A stretch of DNA of 64,000 nucleotides from Rhizomicrobium electricum (GCF_011762045.1 NZ_JAASQS010000008.1:248001-312000); one strand, 5' to 3'. Numbered from the stretch's first letter, positions 7,912-17,566 are shown. The notes: a model not told the origin generated them from the letters alone. Made by a program: numbers and translations.

Positions 7912-8748
7912 GTGGAATCCATTCTCGAAGTGATGGAGATCGCGACCGGCAAGCGGCGTGTCGTCTATCGTACCGACCGTCTGATCGAAGCGCCCAACTG
8001 GTCGAAGAATGGCGCTCATCTCATCTTCAACCGCGAGGGACTGCTGTATCGTCTGCCGGTCAACGGCGGCGTGCCTGCAAAGATCAACACCGGCACCCTC
8101 AATCGCCTTAACAACGACCACGGTCTGTCGCCCGACGGCAAATGGATCGTGATTTCGGACAAGAGCGAGGCCGATGGCCTGTCGCGCGTCTCGATCCTGC
8201 CGGCCGAAGGCGGTACGCCGCGTCTCGTCACGCCGAACGGTCCCTCCTATTGGCATGGCTGGTCGCCGGATGGCGCGACGCTCGCCTATGTGGCTGCGCG
8301 CGGAGACCGGATCTTGAACCTGTGGGCCTGCCCGGCGGCAGGCGGGGCGGAGCGGCGGCTTACGCAAGGCGACTGGATGGATGACGGCCCCGATTATTCG
8401 CCCGATGGCCGGTTCGTCTTCTTCAACTCGACGCGCAGCGGCAACATGAAACTCTGGCGCATCGGCGCCGACGGCAGCGACCCGACCCAGATCACGTTCG
8501 AGGACGATACCCGCGACTGGTTTCCGCATTCCTCGCCGGACGGCAAATGGATCGTCTACGTCGCGTTCGGTACCGACGTCGCGGTGAACGATCATCCCGC
8601 CAACAAGGACATCACTTTGCGCCTGATCCCGCTCGAGGGCGGCAAACCGCAGATCATCGCGAACGTGTTCGGCGGGCAGGGCACGCTGAACGTCCCGTCC
8701 TGGTCGCCGGATTCCAGCACGTTCGCGTTCGTTTCCTATAAGCCGTAG
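7912..8748 (+). CDS. TolB-like beta-propeller protein
   Basis: The chosen GTG start has GGGAGAGG about 6-8 nt upstream and gives a 278-residue protein; the frame is open to a TTG at 7819, but that extension has no ribosome site. The protein is made of WD40-like PD40 repeats: LSPDGKWIVISD, WSPDGATLAYVAA, YSPDGRFVFFNS, SSPDGKWIVYVAF and WSPDSSTFAFVSY, each a blade of a six-bladed propeller as in the C-terminal half of TolB. No signal peptide is visible with either start, unlike TolB itself. Such proteins are often annotated as TolB-like translocation or biopolymer transporter proteins; the role here is unknown. Confidence 0.75.
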   Translation: MESILEVMEIATGKRRVVYRTDRLIEAPNWSKNGAHLIFNREGLLYRLPVNGGVPAKINTGTLNRLNNDHGLSPDGKWIVISDKSEADGLSRVSILPAEGGTPRLVTPNGPSYWHGWSPDGATLAYVAARGDRILNLWACPAAGGAERRLTQGDWMDDGPDYSPDGRFVFFNSTRSGNMKLWRIGADGSDPTQITFEDDTRDWFPHSSPDGKWIVYVAFGTDVAVNDHPANKDITLRLIPLEGGKPQIIANVFGGQGTLNVPSWSPDSSTFAFVSYKP

Positions 8749-8835
8749 GTAAAAATTCGGAAACGATGGAAGACGATCTTTTCCATTGAATGATCCGGGG
8801 CGCATCGCCAGATTCCTGTCAAAAGGAGGCCGGCG

Positions 8836-9594
8836 ATGTTTCCTGCCCTGTTCGTTTCCCATGGTGCCCCGACGCTGCCGCTCGACGATGCGCCTGCGCG
8901 CGATTTTCTCCGCGACCTCGGCCAAAGCCTGCCGCGGCCTAAAGCGATTCTGGCGGTTTCGGCGCATTGGGAGACCGAGCGTCCCGCGTTCACGGCGGCT
9001 CCGCGCAATACCACCATTCACGATTTTCGCGGTTTTCCGAAACCGCTTTATGATCTTCGTTATGACACCCCCGGCGCGCCGGACATTGCGGCCCGTCTGG
9101 CGCAGAGCCTCGAGCGGGCCGGCATTCCGGCGAGCCTCAACGAACGGCGTGGGATCGATCACGGTGCCTGGGTGCCGTTGATGCTGATGGTTCCGGCTGC
9201 CGATATTCCGGTCGTGCAGCTTTCGATCCAGCCGCGTCTTGGCGTTGCCCATCACATCGCGCTCGGTAAGGCGTTGCGTCCGTTCCGGGAAGGCGGATTG
9301 ATCCTGGCCAGCGGCGGCTTCGTCCACAATCTGATGGCCCTCGATTGGGAGGGTGGTGCAGAGCCCGACTGGTCGGCGCGCTTTTCCGGATGGATGGATG
9401 CGGCGCTGACCGAGCGGCGTGACGACGATCTCGTTCACTATCGCACCCGCGCGCCCGAGGCGTCCCGCGCCCATCCTTCCGAAGATCATATCCTGCCGCT
9501 GTTCGTCGCTTACGGCGCTGGCGAAACCTCCCGCCGTCTGCACAAGAGTGCCACGTTCGGCTCGCTCAGAATGGATGCTTACGCGTTTGATTGA
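8836..9594 (+). CDS. DODA-type extradiol ring-cleavage dioxygenase
   Basis: The 252-residue protein matches class III extradiol dioxygenases of the LigB/4,5-DOPA dioxygenase type (YgiD). Conserved metal and active-site histidines are visible: SHGAP (H9), VSAHWE (H44), IDHGAWVPL, and GGFVHNL. YgiD-type enzymes open the ring of catechols such as L-DOPA with a divalent metal. AGGAGG lies 10 nt before the ATG. No catechol pathway surrounds it, so its natural substrate is unclear. Confidence 0.88.
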   Translation: MFPALFVSHGAPTLPLDDAPARDFLRDLGQSLPRPKAILAVSAHWETERPAFTAAPRNTTIHDFRGFPKPLYDLRYDTPGAPDIAARLAQSLERAGIPASLNERRGIDHGAWVPLMLMVPAADIPVVQLSIQPRLGVAHHIALGKALRPFREGGLILASGGFVHNLMALDWEGGAEPDWSARFSGWMDAALTERRDDDLVHYRTRAPEASRAHPSEDHILPLFVAYGAGETSRRLHKSATFGSLRMDAYAFD

Positions 9595-9643
9595 GAACGG
9601 GTTCCGCGCTACCTGTTGAGGACGCCGTCAACGGGGCTCTTCG

Positions 9644-10954
9644 ATGACCTTCGCCGCACCGGCCGTACTGGCCGTGTTCTGCATCGCTTACGCCTTCGTC
9701 TTTGCGGAGGAAAAGCTGCATCTGCGCAAGTCCAAGCCGGTGATGGTGGCGGCCGGACTGATCTGGATTTTGGTCGCGGCCGGCTTTGTCAGCGAAGGCC
9801 GCGGGCCCGAGGTGACGGAGAGCATCCGGCACGTCGTGCTCGAATATGCCGAACTGTTGCTGTTCCTGTTGTCGGCCATGAGTTTCGTCAACGCGCTGGT
9901 CGAGCGCCAATTGTTCGATGCCCTCAGAGCCCGGCTCACCGCGGCACGCATATCGGTGCGCGGCATTTTCTGGCTGACCGGTTCGGCGGCGTTTTTCCTC
10001 TCGCCTGTCGCCGACAATCTGACCACGGCGCTGGTCATGGGGACCGTGGCGCTCGCCGCGCTTGGGCATCACAAAAAGGCGGTGGTCGTCACGCTGGTTT
10101 CGATCGTGATTGCGGCCAATGCCGGTGGCGCCTTCTCGCCGTTCGGCGACATCACCACCTTGATGGTCTGGCAGAAGGGCAAAGTCGAATTCTTCGAGTT
10201 TCTCGATCTTTTCGTGCCGTCGGTTCTCAACTGGCTGGTGCCGGCGCTGCTCATGAGCCTTTTCCTGCCCCGAAGCCAGATCGAAGGCGGCACCGCTGAG
10301 GTCAAGGTCCGTCAGGGTGGATATGTGATCGCCGGAATGTTCTTGTGCACCATCGCGCTGACGGTGACGCTCGATCACACCCTGCATCTGCCGCCCTTCC
10401 TCGGCATGATGACGGGGCTTGGTGCCTTGAACCTCTACGGTTATTTTCTGCACGGCTGGGAAACGCGCGTCCTTTGCTCCGATGATGATCGTGAGCCGTT
10501 CAACATCTTCAGCATTTTCGCCAAGATCGAATGGGACACGCTCTTGTTCTTTTACGGCATCATGCTGTGCGTCGGAGGATTGGCGGCCGTCGGCTATCTG
10601 CACGGTCTGTCGACATTGCTCTATAGCGACCTCGGTCCCACGGTCGCCAATATCATCATTGGCATCCTGTCGGCGGTGGTCGACAACATTCCCCTGACCT
10701 ATGCCGTCCTGTTGATGGAGCCGAGCATGAGCCATGGCGAATGGCTGCTGGTGACCCTCACGGCCGGCACCGGCGGTTCGCTGTTGTCGATCGGATCGGC
10801 TGCGGGCGTCGCGCTGATGGGGGCCAGCAACGGACGCTATACGTTCGGCTCGCATCTCAAATGGATTTGGGCGGTGGCGATCGGCTATGCGGTGGGGATC
10901 GCGGTTCACATCCTCCTCAACGCCAGTCTGTTCACGGAATTCCGTCGGCCTTAG
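9644..10954 (+). CDS. nhaD: NhaD-type Na+/H+ antiporter
   Basis: This 436-residue integral membrane protein has about 11-12 hydrophobic segments. It belongs to the NhaD branch of the ion transporter superfamily: the segments FFLSPVADNLTTALVMGT, NAGGAFSPFGDITTLMVW and VDNIPLTYAVLLMEP hold the conserved Asp/Asn residues of the two helical hairpins. NhaD exchanges cytoplasmic Na+ or Li+ for protons. It follows the dioxygenase by 49 nt on the same strand. Confidence 0.9.
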   Translation: MTFAAPAVLAVFCIAYAFVFAEEKLHLRKSKPVMVAAGLIWILVAAGFVSEGRGPEVTESIRHVVLEYAELLLFLLSAMSFVNALVERQLFDALRARLTAARISVRGIFWLTGSAAFFLSPVADNLTTALVMGTVALAALGHHKKAVVVTLVSIVIAANAGGAFSPFGDITTLMVWQKGKVEFFEFLDLFVPSVLNWLVPALLMSLFLPRSQIEGGTAEVKVRQGGYVIAGMFLCTIALTVTLDHTLHLPPFLGMMTGLGALNLYGYFLHGWETRVLCSDDDREPFNIFSIFAKIEWDTLLFFYGIMLCVGGLAAVGYLHGLSTLLYSDLGPTVANIIIGILSAVVDNIPLTYAVLLMEPSMSHGEWLLVTLTAGTGGSLLSIGSAAGVALMGASNGRYTFGSHLKWIWAVAIGYAVGIAVHILLNASLFTEFRRP

Positions 10955-11034
10955 TGGTCGGCTTTGGTCGATGCCATCTTGCGTCGCCTGCGGGAGCAGG
11001 GTTACGTGACCCGTATCATTCATAGGAGACGGTC

Positions 11035-11766
11035 ATGGCCAAGCTGACGGGAAAAGTTGCGCTGATTACGGGTGCGAGCGCTGGAATTGGTCATGCCGCC
11101 GCGCTGGCTCTGGCGTCGGAAGGTGCCAATCTCGTCGTCACCGCACGCCGCGCCGAACGGCTTGAAGCGCTTGCGGCAGACGTCGCCAAGTTCGGCGTCA
11201 AGGCGATTGCGGTGCCCGGCGACATGCGGGACGAGGCGACCGCCATCGCTGCCGTCGACGCCGCGCAAAAGGAGTTCGGCCGGATCGATATCCTCGTCGC
11301 CAACGCCGGTGTCGGCAATTACAAGGACCTGGTCGATACCTCCGTCGCCGAATACGACGACATGATGGACGGCAACATGAAGTCGTCCTGGATCATCGCC
11401 CGCCATACCGTGCCGGTGATGATTGCCCAGAAGGACGGCCTCATTCTCCTCGTCTCCTCGATGGCCGGCGTTTACGGCTTTGCCGGCGAAGCCACCTATT
11501 GTGCCACCAAGTTTGCCCAGGTCGGCTTCGCGCAAGGTCTCGATAAGGAGCTGAGGCCGCACGGCATCAAGGTGGGCACCATCAACCCCGGCGGCGTGAA
11601 GACCGAATTCGCCATCGGCAAGGGCCGCACCGAAGACGAGGTGGCGGCATCCGGCATGCTCGACCCGGCCGACGTCGCGCAAGCCATCCTGTTCGCCTGC
11701 ACCCAGCCGAAACTGGCACGCATCATCCAAATTCAGATGCGTCCGATGGAAGAGTCCCTGACGTAA
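11035..11766 (+). CDS. Short-chain dehydrogenase/reductase
   Basis: This 243-residue SDR of the classical type has the cofactor motif TGASAGIG (12-19), an ARR segment after the second strand that points to NADP preference, the NAG motif (90-92), and the catalytic Ser142, Tyr155 and Lys159 (YCATK). The substrate is unknown. It has a good ribosome site (AGGAGA) and is followed by a gap of about 260 bp. Confidence 0.9.
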   Translation: MAKLTGKVALITGASAGIGHAAALALASEGANLVVTARRAERLEALAADVAKFGVKAIAVPGDMRDEATAIAAVDAAQKEFGRIDILVANAGVGNYKDLVDTSVAEYDDMMDGNMKSSWIIARHTVPVMIAQKDGLILLVSSMAGVYGFAGEATYCATKFAQVGFAQGLDKELRPHGIKVGTINPGGVKTEFAIGKGRTEDEVAASGMLDPADVAQAILFACTQPKLARIIQIQMRPMEESLT

Positions 11767-11910
11767 AGCGCTGCCCGGCAAAGAGGCAGTGATGAAATCC
11801 GCGCCTCACGCGGCGGCGCGCGGCAGCATTTGATCGTATCGCGTACGATTTCCTCCGAAAGTCACAGCGAAGCGGTTTCCTTTTGCCGTGGATGCGCGGA
11901 TGCTCCGGGC

Positions 11911-11997
11911 ATGATCGGATTAGCCGTCGGCATCATCGCCTGCCTGTTCGGGATCATCGCGCTCCTGCCGGACGCCGACGGTTTCAGCGACGAATGA
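11911..11997 (+). CDS. Possible 28-residue membrane microprotein
   Basis: An ATG-started frame encodes 28 residues, of which about the first 19 are hydrophobic (MIGLAVGIIACLFGIIALL) followed by a short acidic tail. Size and composition resemble small membrane proteins, but the ribosome site is weak and I cannot show conservation. Listed as a candidate only. Confidence 0.25.
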   Translation: MIGLAVGIIACLFGIIALLPDADGFSDE

Positions 11998-12032
11998 CCT
12001 GACGCACACGGACCTTTTCCGCCGATGCCGCG

Positions 12033-12947
12033 TTGCGTGTCTGCAGCGCTGTGGTTTTTGCGTCCGTGGACAGGCTTCGGGAGTTTTGGTTGCTAATCCG
12101 GGAGGGCGTCGAAGAGTTCTTCGAGGACGCCGCCTACAGCCGTGGCGCCGCCATCAGCTTCTACGCCATGACGGCAATGGGTCCGGTGCTCTATATCGGG
12201 GCTTGGGTGGCCGGGATTTTTCTCGGCGCGAAAGCCGCCCATACCCACCTTCTTTATGAAGTCCGCCGGGTCATCGGGTACGACACGGCTACCATGCTGC
12301 AAGCTGCCATTGCTGCTGCGGGTCATCTTCAGGGCGGCTTGCTCGGCACGCTTGCGGGGGTGGCGGTGCTGGTGTTCACCGCGGGCGGCGTATTCGTCGA
12401 GGTCCAGTCCGCCCTCAACTGCATCTGGAAAACCCCCACGCCGCCGTTTTCCTGGTGGGGGGCTGTGAAAAGCTATCTGCTGTCGCTCGCCTTGGTCGGC
12501 GGGTTGGGGCTGCTTTTATGCGTATCGCTGATGGTCAACACGCTGGTGCGGGCTTTCGGCACCTATTTCGAGGCGCTGATCGGGATCGGCGGCGGTTTGG
12601 TCTGGCTGCTAAATGCGGCCTTTTCGGCCGGCCTCATCACGTTCCTGTTCGCCGCGATCTACCGCGTGCTGCCGAACCGCCCGCTTGAGTGGCGCGACGT
12701 GATTGCCGGCGCGATCATCACTTCAGTCCTGATCCTTCTGGGCGAGTATGCCATTGCCTTTTATCTGGCCGAGACGGCGCTCAGCCATCGCTACGGGTCT
12801 GCCGGCGGCGCGATGGCAATCCTGATCTGGCTCTACTATTCGGCGCAGGTCTTCCTGCTCGGGGCGGAAATCACCAAGGTGTGGTCGCGGCGCCATGGCA
12901 GTCCGGCGGCCAAGGCGGCGGCGGTTTCTCTGGAGCAGGCTGCCTGA
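12033..12947 (+). CDS. YihY/UPF0761 family membrane protein
   Basis: Up to 304 residues, with about six membrane segments and the family features AAISFYAMTAMGPVLY near the N-terminus and RYGSAGGAMAILIWLYYSAQVFLLGAEITKVW at the end of the sixth helix region. This is the BrkB/YihY (formerly called RNase BN-like) family of unknown biochemical function. The start is uncertain: the frame opens at a TTG (12033), and GTG 12066 or TTG 12090 would also keep the whole family domain. Confidence 0.85.
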   Translation: MRVCSAVVFASVDRLREFWLLIREGVEEFFEDAAYSRGAAISFYAMTAMGPVLYIGAWVAGIFLGAKAAHTHLLYEVRRVIGYDTATMLQAAIAAAGHLQGGLLGTLAGVAVLVFTAGGVFVEVQSALNCIWKTPTPPFSWWGAVKSYLLSLALVGGLGLLLCVSLMVNTLVRAFGTYFEALIGIGGGLVWLLNAAFSAGLITFLFAAIYRVLPNRPLEWRDVIAGAIITSVLILLGEYAIAFYLAETALSHRYGSAGGAMAILIWLYYSAQVFLLGAEITKVWSRRHGSPAAKAAAVSLEQAA

Positions 12948-12961
12948 CCCGTGCGGCGTCC

Positions 12962-12979
12962 AGGGCATGGTCATGCCCT
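12962..12979. terminator. Perfect inverted repeat after the YihY gene
   Basis: AGGGCATG-GT-CATGCCCT is an 18-bp near-loopless inverted repeat 14 nt after the stop. It could form a terminator-like hairpin or be a binding site for the following sugar operon. No T-run follows. Confidence 0.35.
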
Positions 12980-13005
12980 CTGAGACAGGTTAGGCTCCGC
13001 CAAAA

Positions 13006-13019
13006 GGTAAGCGCTGTCG
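13006..13019. promoter_or_regulatory. Putative operator shared with the CE2 esterase gene
   Basis: GGTAAGCGCTGTCG lies 18 nt before the transporter start. The identical 14 bases occur at 48871-48884 before a carbohydrate-esterase gene. The core AGCGCT is palindromic with a central CG, as in LacI/GalR-family operators. No LacI-type gene is in the window. Confidence 0.6.
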
Positions 13020-13037
13020 CGACCCTGGGGGACGACC

Positions 13038-14438
13038 ATGAAAAACGGCAAAATCAGTGTAATCGAGAAGATCGGTTACGGCTTCGGCGACGGCGCATCC
13101 AACCTGATCTGGATGATTTTCATCTACTATCAGTTGAACTTCTACACCGACGTCTACGGACTGGCGGCGGCCGCCGCCGGCACCATGCTTCTGGTGACCC
13201 GCACCTGGGACATTTTCGTCGACGTCATTATCGGCATGATTGCCGACCGCACCCAGACGCGCTGGGGCAAATTCCGCCCCTTCCTTTTGTGGATGGCGCT
13301 GCCGTTCGGCATTGTCGCGACGCTTGCCTTCACCACGCCGCCGTTCGGGGACACCGGCAAGCTGATCAGCGCCTATGTCACGCTGACGCTTTTGATGCTG
13401 GCCTATTCGGCGATCAATGTTCCGTACGGCGCGCTGATGGGCGTGATCTCGCCCGATCCGCAGGAGCGCACGGCGCTGTCCGCGTATCGCTTTAGCTTCG
13501 CTCAAGGCGCCGGATTCGTCGTCGCCATGCTGGCCATGCCGCTGGTCGCCACCCTGGGCCAGGGCAACGACCGTAATGGCTATGTCCTGACGGTGGGGCT
13601 GTTTTCGATCGTCGCGGTGCTGATGTTCCTCGGCACCTTCGCCACCACGCGCGAGCGCGTCGTCCCGCCGCCGAAGCAGAAGACCTCGAGCAAGCAGGAT
13701 CTCATCGATCTGGCGCACAACTGGCACTGGCAGATCCTTTGCGCGCTCGGCATCCTGCAGGTGTTCTTCGTCGCGATCCGCGGCTCGTCGATGATCTACT
13801 ATTTCAAGTACTATATGAACGACGCGACCTTTGCCGGACCGTTCGGCTGGACGATCCATCTCGGCGGCGCGCTCGGCACCGGGCCGTTCATCGTCATGGG
13901 TACGCTCACCTCGATGGTGGCGACCTTCCTCATCCAGTATGTGACGCCCTATACCGGCCGCAAGAACGCGTTCATCGGCTGCATGGTGCTGGGTGCGATA
14001 TCGCTGATCGCCTCGTTCTGGGTACGCCCCGATCAGCTGTTGCTGCTTTACGGCTTCCACTTCCTCTATTCGATTTTCACCGGCCCGACCGCGGCCTTGC
14101 TCTGGGCGATGTTTGCCGACAGCGCCGACTGGTCCGAGTGGAAGACCGGACGGCGGGCGACGGGTCTGGTGTTCTCCGCCTCCGGCATGTCGAACAAGCT
14201 CGGCTGGGCGATCGGCGGCGCGCTGGCGCTCAGCCTTCTGGCCGCTTACGGCTATCAGGCCAATGTGGCGCAGACGGCCCACGCTCAGGAAGGCATTCGC
14301 CTGTTGATGGCAGTGGTGCCGGCAATCGGCGCGCTTGCCTGCGGCTTCGGCATGCTGTTCTACAAGCTCGAATCCAAAATGCCGCAAATCTCGGCCGAAC
14401 TCGCGGCCAAGCGCGCGGCCAACGCTACGGAAAGCTGA
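13038..14438 (+). CDS. GPH-family glycoside:cation symporter (MFS)
   Basis: This 466-residue transporter has about 12 membrane helices and the features of the glycoside-pentoside-hexuronide:cation symporters (MelB group): EKIGYGFGDGASNLIW at the N-terminus, DIFVDVIIGMIADRTQTRWGKFRPFLLW in the loop 2-3 region, and FADSADWSEWKTGRRATG near helix 10. It most likely imports an oligosaccharide with H+ or Na+. The next gene starts 1 nt after its stop and encodes a GH94 phosphorylase, so the imported sugar is probably the phosphorylase substrate. GGGGGA gives a good ribosome site. Confidence 0.9.
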   Translation: MKNGKISVIEKIGYGFGDGASNLIWMIFIYYQLNFYTDVYGLAAAAAGTMLLVTRTWDIFVDVIIGMIADRTQTRWGKFRPFLLWMALPFGIVATLAFTTPPFGDTGKLISAYVTLTLLMLAYSAINVPYGALMGVISPDPQERTALSAYRFSFAQGAGFVVAMLAMPLVATLGQGNDRNGYVLTVGLFSIVAVLMFLGTFATTRERVVPPPKQKTSSKQDLIDLAHNWHWQILCALGILQVFFVAIRGSSMIYYFKYYMNDATFAGPFGWTIHLGGALGTGPFIVMGTLTSMVATFLIQYVTPYTGRKNAFIGCMVLGAISLIASFWVRPDQLLLLYGFHFLYSIFTGPTAALLWAMFADSADWSEWKTGRRATGLVFSASGMSNKLGWAIGGALALSLLAAYGYQANVAQTAHAQEGIRLLMAVVPAIGALACGFGMLFYKLESKMPQISAELAAKRAANATES

Positions 14439-14439
14439 G

Positions 14440-16833
14440 ATGCAATACGGCACCTTCGACGACGCCGCGCGCGAATACGTGATCACGCGGCCGGATACGC
14501 CGCGCTCGTGGTCGAACTATCTCGGCTCGACCGAATACGGCGCCATCATCACCAACAATGCCGGCGGCTATTCGTTCTACAAGTCGGCGGCGCAAGGCCG
14601 CTTCCTCCGGGTGCGGTTCAACAACGTGCCGGTCGATCAGCCGGGCCGCACGATCTATCTGCGCGATGCGGAGTCCGGCGACTTCTGGAGTGCCGCTTGG
14701 CAGCCGGTCGGCAAGCCGCTCGACGAATACAAATCCGAATGCCGCCACGGCACGGCCTATACCGTCATTACGTCGGAGTATTCCGGCATCCGCTCGGAGA
14801 CGACCTATTTCGTGCCGCTCGGCCATGCCATGGAGGTCTGGCGGGTCAAGCTGACCAACACCGGCAAGACGCCGCGGCGGCTCGGCGCTTTCACCTATGT
14901 CGAGTATGCCAACAACTGGTCGTCGGTGAACGATCTGGTCAATCTGCAATACAGCCAGTTCATCGCGACGATGGGCGTGGAAGACGGCATCATCGATCAC
15001 GGCACCAACGTCCATATCCCGGCCGATCCGGATAATTTCGAGAACGCCGACCAGGGCCGCCATTCGTTTCTCGCGCTCGTCGGCGCTCCCATCGCGGGTT
15101 ACGACACCGACCGCACCGCGTTCCTCGGGCCTTACGGCACTTATGCCAAGCCGCACATTCTCGAGACCGGTCGCTGCACCAATTCGCTGGCGGCAGGCGA
15201 CAATGTCTGCGGCGTGCTGCAGGCCGAAGTGACGCTCGCGCCGGGCGAGACCAAGGAGTTTGTGGTGCTGATGGGCGTCGGCCGCGCCGGCGCCGAGGGC
15301 AAGGCAGCGGCGAAGGAGTTCGGCAATCCCGCGCGCGTCGAGGAAGAGCTTGCCAAGCTCAAAGCCTATTGGCACGGCCGCCTCGAAGGCCTCACCGCCA
15401 CGACGCCCGATCCGGCGTTCAATTCGATGCTGGCGATGTGGGGGCCGTTCAACTGTCTCATCACTTATGCCTGGTCGCGCGCCGCTTCGCTGATCTATGC
15501 CGGCGAACGCGATGGGCTCGGCTATCGCGACACCGTGCAGGATATGCTCGGCGTGATGCATGCCATCCCATCCGAAGCGTTGAAGCGTCTCGAACTGATG
15601 CTGACGGGCCAGCTTTCGACCGGCGGCTGCATGCCGGTGGTCAAGCAGTTTGCCCATCGCCCTGGCCATGAGAGCGTACCGCCGGACACCGAATTGCGTT
15701 CCGACGACGGTATGTGGCTGTTCCTCACGGTGCCGGCCTACATCAAGGAATCCGGCGATTTCGCATTCCTGAAAAAGGTGCTCCCCTACGCCGACAAAGG
15801 TGAGGCGAGCGTGCTCGGGCATTTGCGCCGCGCCATCGAGTTCAATCTCGAACGCTGTGGCGCCCACGGGTTGCCGTGCGGCTTGTCCGCCGACTGGAAC
15901 GATTGCATCCGCCTCGGCGCCAAAGGCGAAACCGTCATGGTCGCCTTCCAGCTGCGCTTTGCCCTCAAGACCTACGCGGAAATTTGCGCGCTGATCGGCG
16001 AGGCGGGCGAGAAGGCGTGGGCCGACGCCGCGCTGGCGCGTTTCGATCCGCTGCTCGAAGCCAGCGCCTGGGACGGCGAATGGTATCTGCGCGGTTTCGG
16101 CGACGACGGCATCAAATACGGTTCCGCCGAACAGAAGGAAGGCCGCATCTTCCTCAACACCCAGACCTGGGCGGTGCTGTCCGGTCATGCCACGGGTGCG
16201 CGCGCGGGCCAGGCGATGGCCTCCGTCGAAAAGCATCTCGCCACCGATCATGGTGTCATGCTGTGCACGCCGCCGTTTGTCGAAACCTCGATGAAGGTGA
16301 TGCGCGCGGTGCTATTCGTGCCGGGCATGAAAGAGAACGGCTCCATCTTCACGCATACCCAGGGCTGGGCGGTGATTGCCGAGACCATGCTGGGGCATGG
16401 CAGCAAGGCGTACCGCTACTATCGCGCCAGCATGCCGGCGGCCTGGAACGATCGCGCCGAAACGCGTGAGATCGAGCCCTACGTCTATTGCCAGTTCACC
16501 AACGCGCCGATGAGCCCGCGCGCCGGTGCCTCCCGCGTGCCGTGGCTGTCGGGCTCGGCGGCGTGGGCTTACGTCGCCGGTACGCAATACGTCCTCGGCA
16601 TCCGCGCCGACTGGCAGGGCCTTGTCGTCGATCCGTGCATTCCGGCCGCCTGGAAAGGCTTCTCGGCCACGCGCCGCTTCCGCGGCAAGACGGTGAAGAT
16701 CGATGTGCAGAACCCGAACGGCGTCGAGAAGGGCGTGAAGTCGCTCACCCTCAACGGCGAAGTGCTGCCGGGCAATGTCATCCCAGCCGACAAGCTGAAG
16801 GATGAGAATGCTGTCGTCGTGGTGATGGGCTGA
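14440..16833 (+). CDS. GH94 family disaccharide phosphorylase
   Basis: The 797-residue protein cleaves a beta-linked disaccharide with phosphate to sugar-1-phosphate plus the reducing sugar. The N-terminal part (to about 280) is the beta-sandwich with SNYLGSTEYGAIITNNAGGYSF; the (alpha/alpha)6 barrel follows. Substrate motif GYRDTVQDMLG has R363 and D364, and the general acid is D488 in SADWND, nearly the position in Cellulomonas cellobiose phosphorylase (D490). Length fits the family. Cellobiose, chitobiose-type or another glucoside cannot be separated by eye. The ATG overlaps nothing and lies 1 nt after the transporter stop; the longer open frame upstream lies within the transporter gene and was ignored. 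No signal peptide, so phosphorolysis is cytoplasmic. Confidence 0.9.
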   Translation: MQYGTFDDAAREYVITRPDTPRSWSNYLGSTEYGAIITNNAGGYSFYKSAAQGRFLRVRFNNVPVDQPGRTIYLRDAESGDFWSAAWQPVGKPLDEYKSECRHGTAYTVITSEYSGIRSETTYFVPLGHAMEVWRVKLTNTGKTPRRLGAFTYVEYANNWSSVNDLVNLQYSQFIATMGVEDGIIDHGTNVHIPADPDNFENADQGRHSFLALVGAPIAGYDTDRTAFLGPYGTYAKPHILETGRCTNSLAAGDNVCGVLQAEVTLAPGETKEFVVLMGVGRAGAEGKAAAKEFGNPARVEEELAKLKAYWHGRLEGLTATTPDPAFNSMLAMWGPFNCLITYAWSRAASLIYAGERDGLGYRDTVQDMLGVMHAIPSEALKRLELMLTGQLSTGGCMPVVKQFAHRPGHESVPPDTELRSDDGMWLFLTVPAYIKESGDFAFLKKVLPYADKGEASVLGHLRRAIEFNLERCGAHGLPCGLSADWNDCIRLGAKGETVMVAFQLRFALKTYAEICALIGEAGEKAWADAALARFDPLLEASAWDGEWYLRGFGDDGIKYGSAEQKEGRIFLNTQTWAVLSGHATGARAGQAMASVEKHLATDHGVMLCTPPFVETSMKVMRAVLFVPGMKENGSIFTHTQGWAVIAETMLGHGSKAYRYYRASMPAAWNDRAETREIEPYVYCQFTNAPMSPRAGASRVPWLSGSAAWAYVAGTQYVLGIRADWQGLVVDPCIPAAWKGFSATRRFRGKTVKIDVQNPNGVEKGVKSLTLNGEVLPGNVIPADKLKDENAVVVVMG

Positions 16834-17466
16834 TTAGCGGCAACGCTTCAAGGCTTCGATGTCGGCACCGATGATGGCGGGAATGGCGGCGGTGATCTTT
16901 TCCACCGGCCAGTCCCACCACGCCAGCGTCTGCAAGGCGACGATGGTGTCGTCGTCGAAGCGTTTCTTGATCAGCTTGGCCGGATTGCCGCCGACGATGC
17001 CATAGGCGGGCACGTCGCGGGTGACCACGCTCTTCGCCGCCACGATGGCGCCGTTGCCGATCTTCACCCCAGGCATGATGACCGCCTCGTAGCCGAGCCA
17101 GACGTCGTTGCCGATCACTGTGTCGCCCTTGATCTTCAATTCTCCCGGCTTGGGAATGGCCGCTTGCCAGCCCTGGCCGAAAATCCCGAACGGATAAGTC
17201 GAAAGCCCGGTCAGTTTGTGATTGGCGCCGTTCATGATGAAGCGGACGCCGCGGGCGATGGCGCAGAACTTTCCGATCACCAGCTTGTCGCCGATGAAGG
17301 GGAAGAGATAGAGCACGTTGCGCTCGAAATCCTCCGAGTTCTCGGGATCGTCGTAATAGGTGTAATCGCCGATCACGATGGCCGGGTTCTTCACCGTGTT
17401 TTTGATGAAACAGACTTGCGGAAAGCCCGCCATCGGATGCGGATCGGTGGGGGAGGGGCCGTGCAT
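16834..17466 (-). CDS. CatB/Vat-like hexapeptide acetyltransferase
   Basis: This 210-residue protein is a left-handed beta-helix acyltransferase. The hexapeptide repeats ([21 protein letters not shown], then [49 protein letters not shown]) match the xenobiotic acetyltransferase subfamily that includes chloramphenicol and streptogramin acetyltransferases; the catalytic His is the one in GANHK. Many chromosomal members act on unknown natural substrates. The stop abuts the GH94 stop (convergent, no gap). An internal Met at residue 12 could also be the start. Confidence 0.87.
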   Translation of the reverse strand: MHGPSPTDPHPMAGFPQVCFIKNTVKNPAIVIGDYTYYDDPENSEDFERNVLYLFPFIGDKLVIGKFCAIARGVRFIMNGANHKLTGLSTYPFGIFGQGWQAAIPKPGELKIKGDTVIGNDVWLGYEAVIMPGVKIGNGAIVAAKSVVTRDVPAYGIVGGNPAKLIKKRFDDDTIVALQTLAWWDWPVEKITAAIPAIIGADIEALKRCR

Positions 17467-17566
17467 GGAATTTCCCGCTTGGGTTCGATCTTCAGCTAAT
17501 CATTCCGGCGCGAAACCGCAACGCACCAGCCCTGACAGCCGCTCCCGCGCGTGGCATAGTGGCGAC

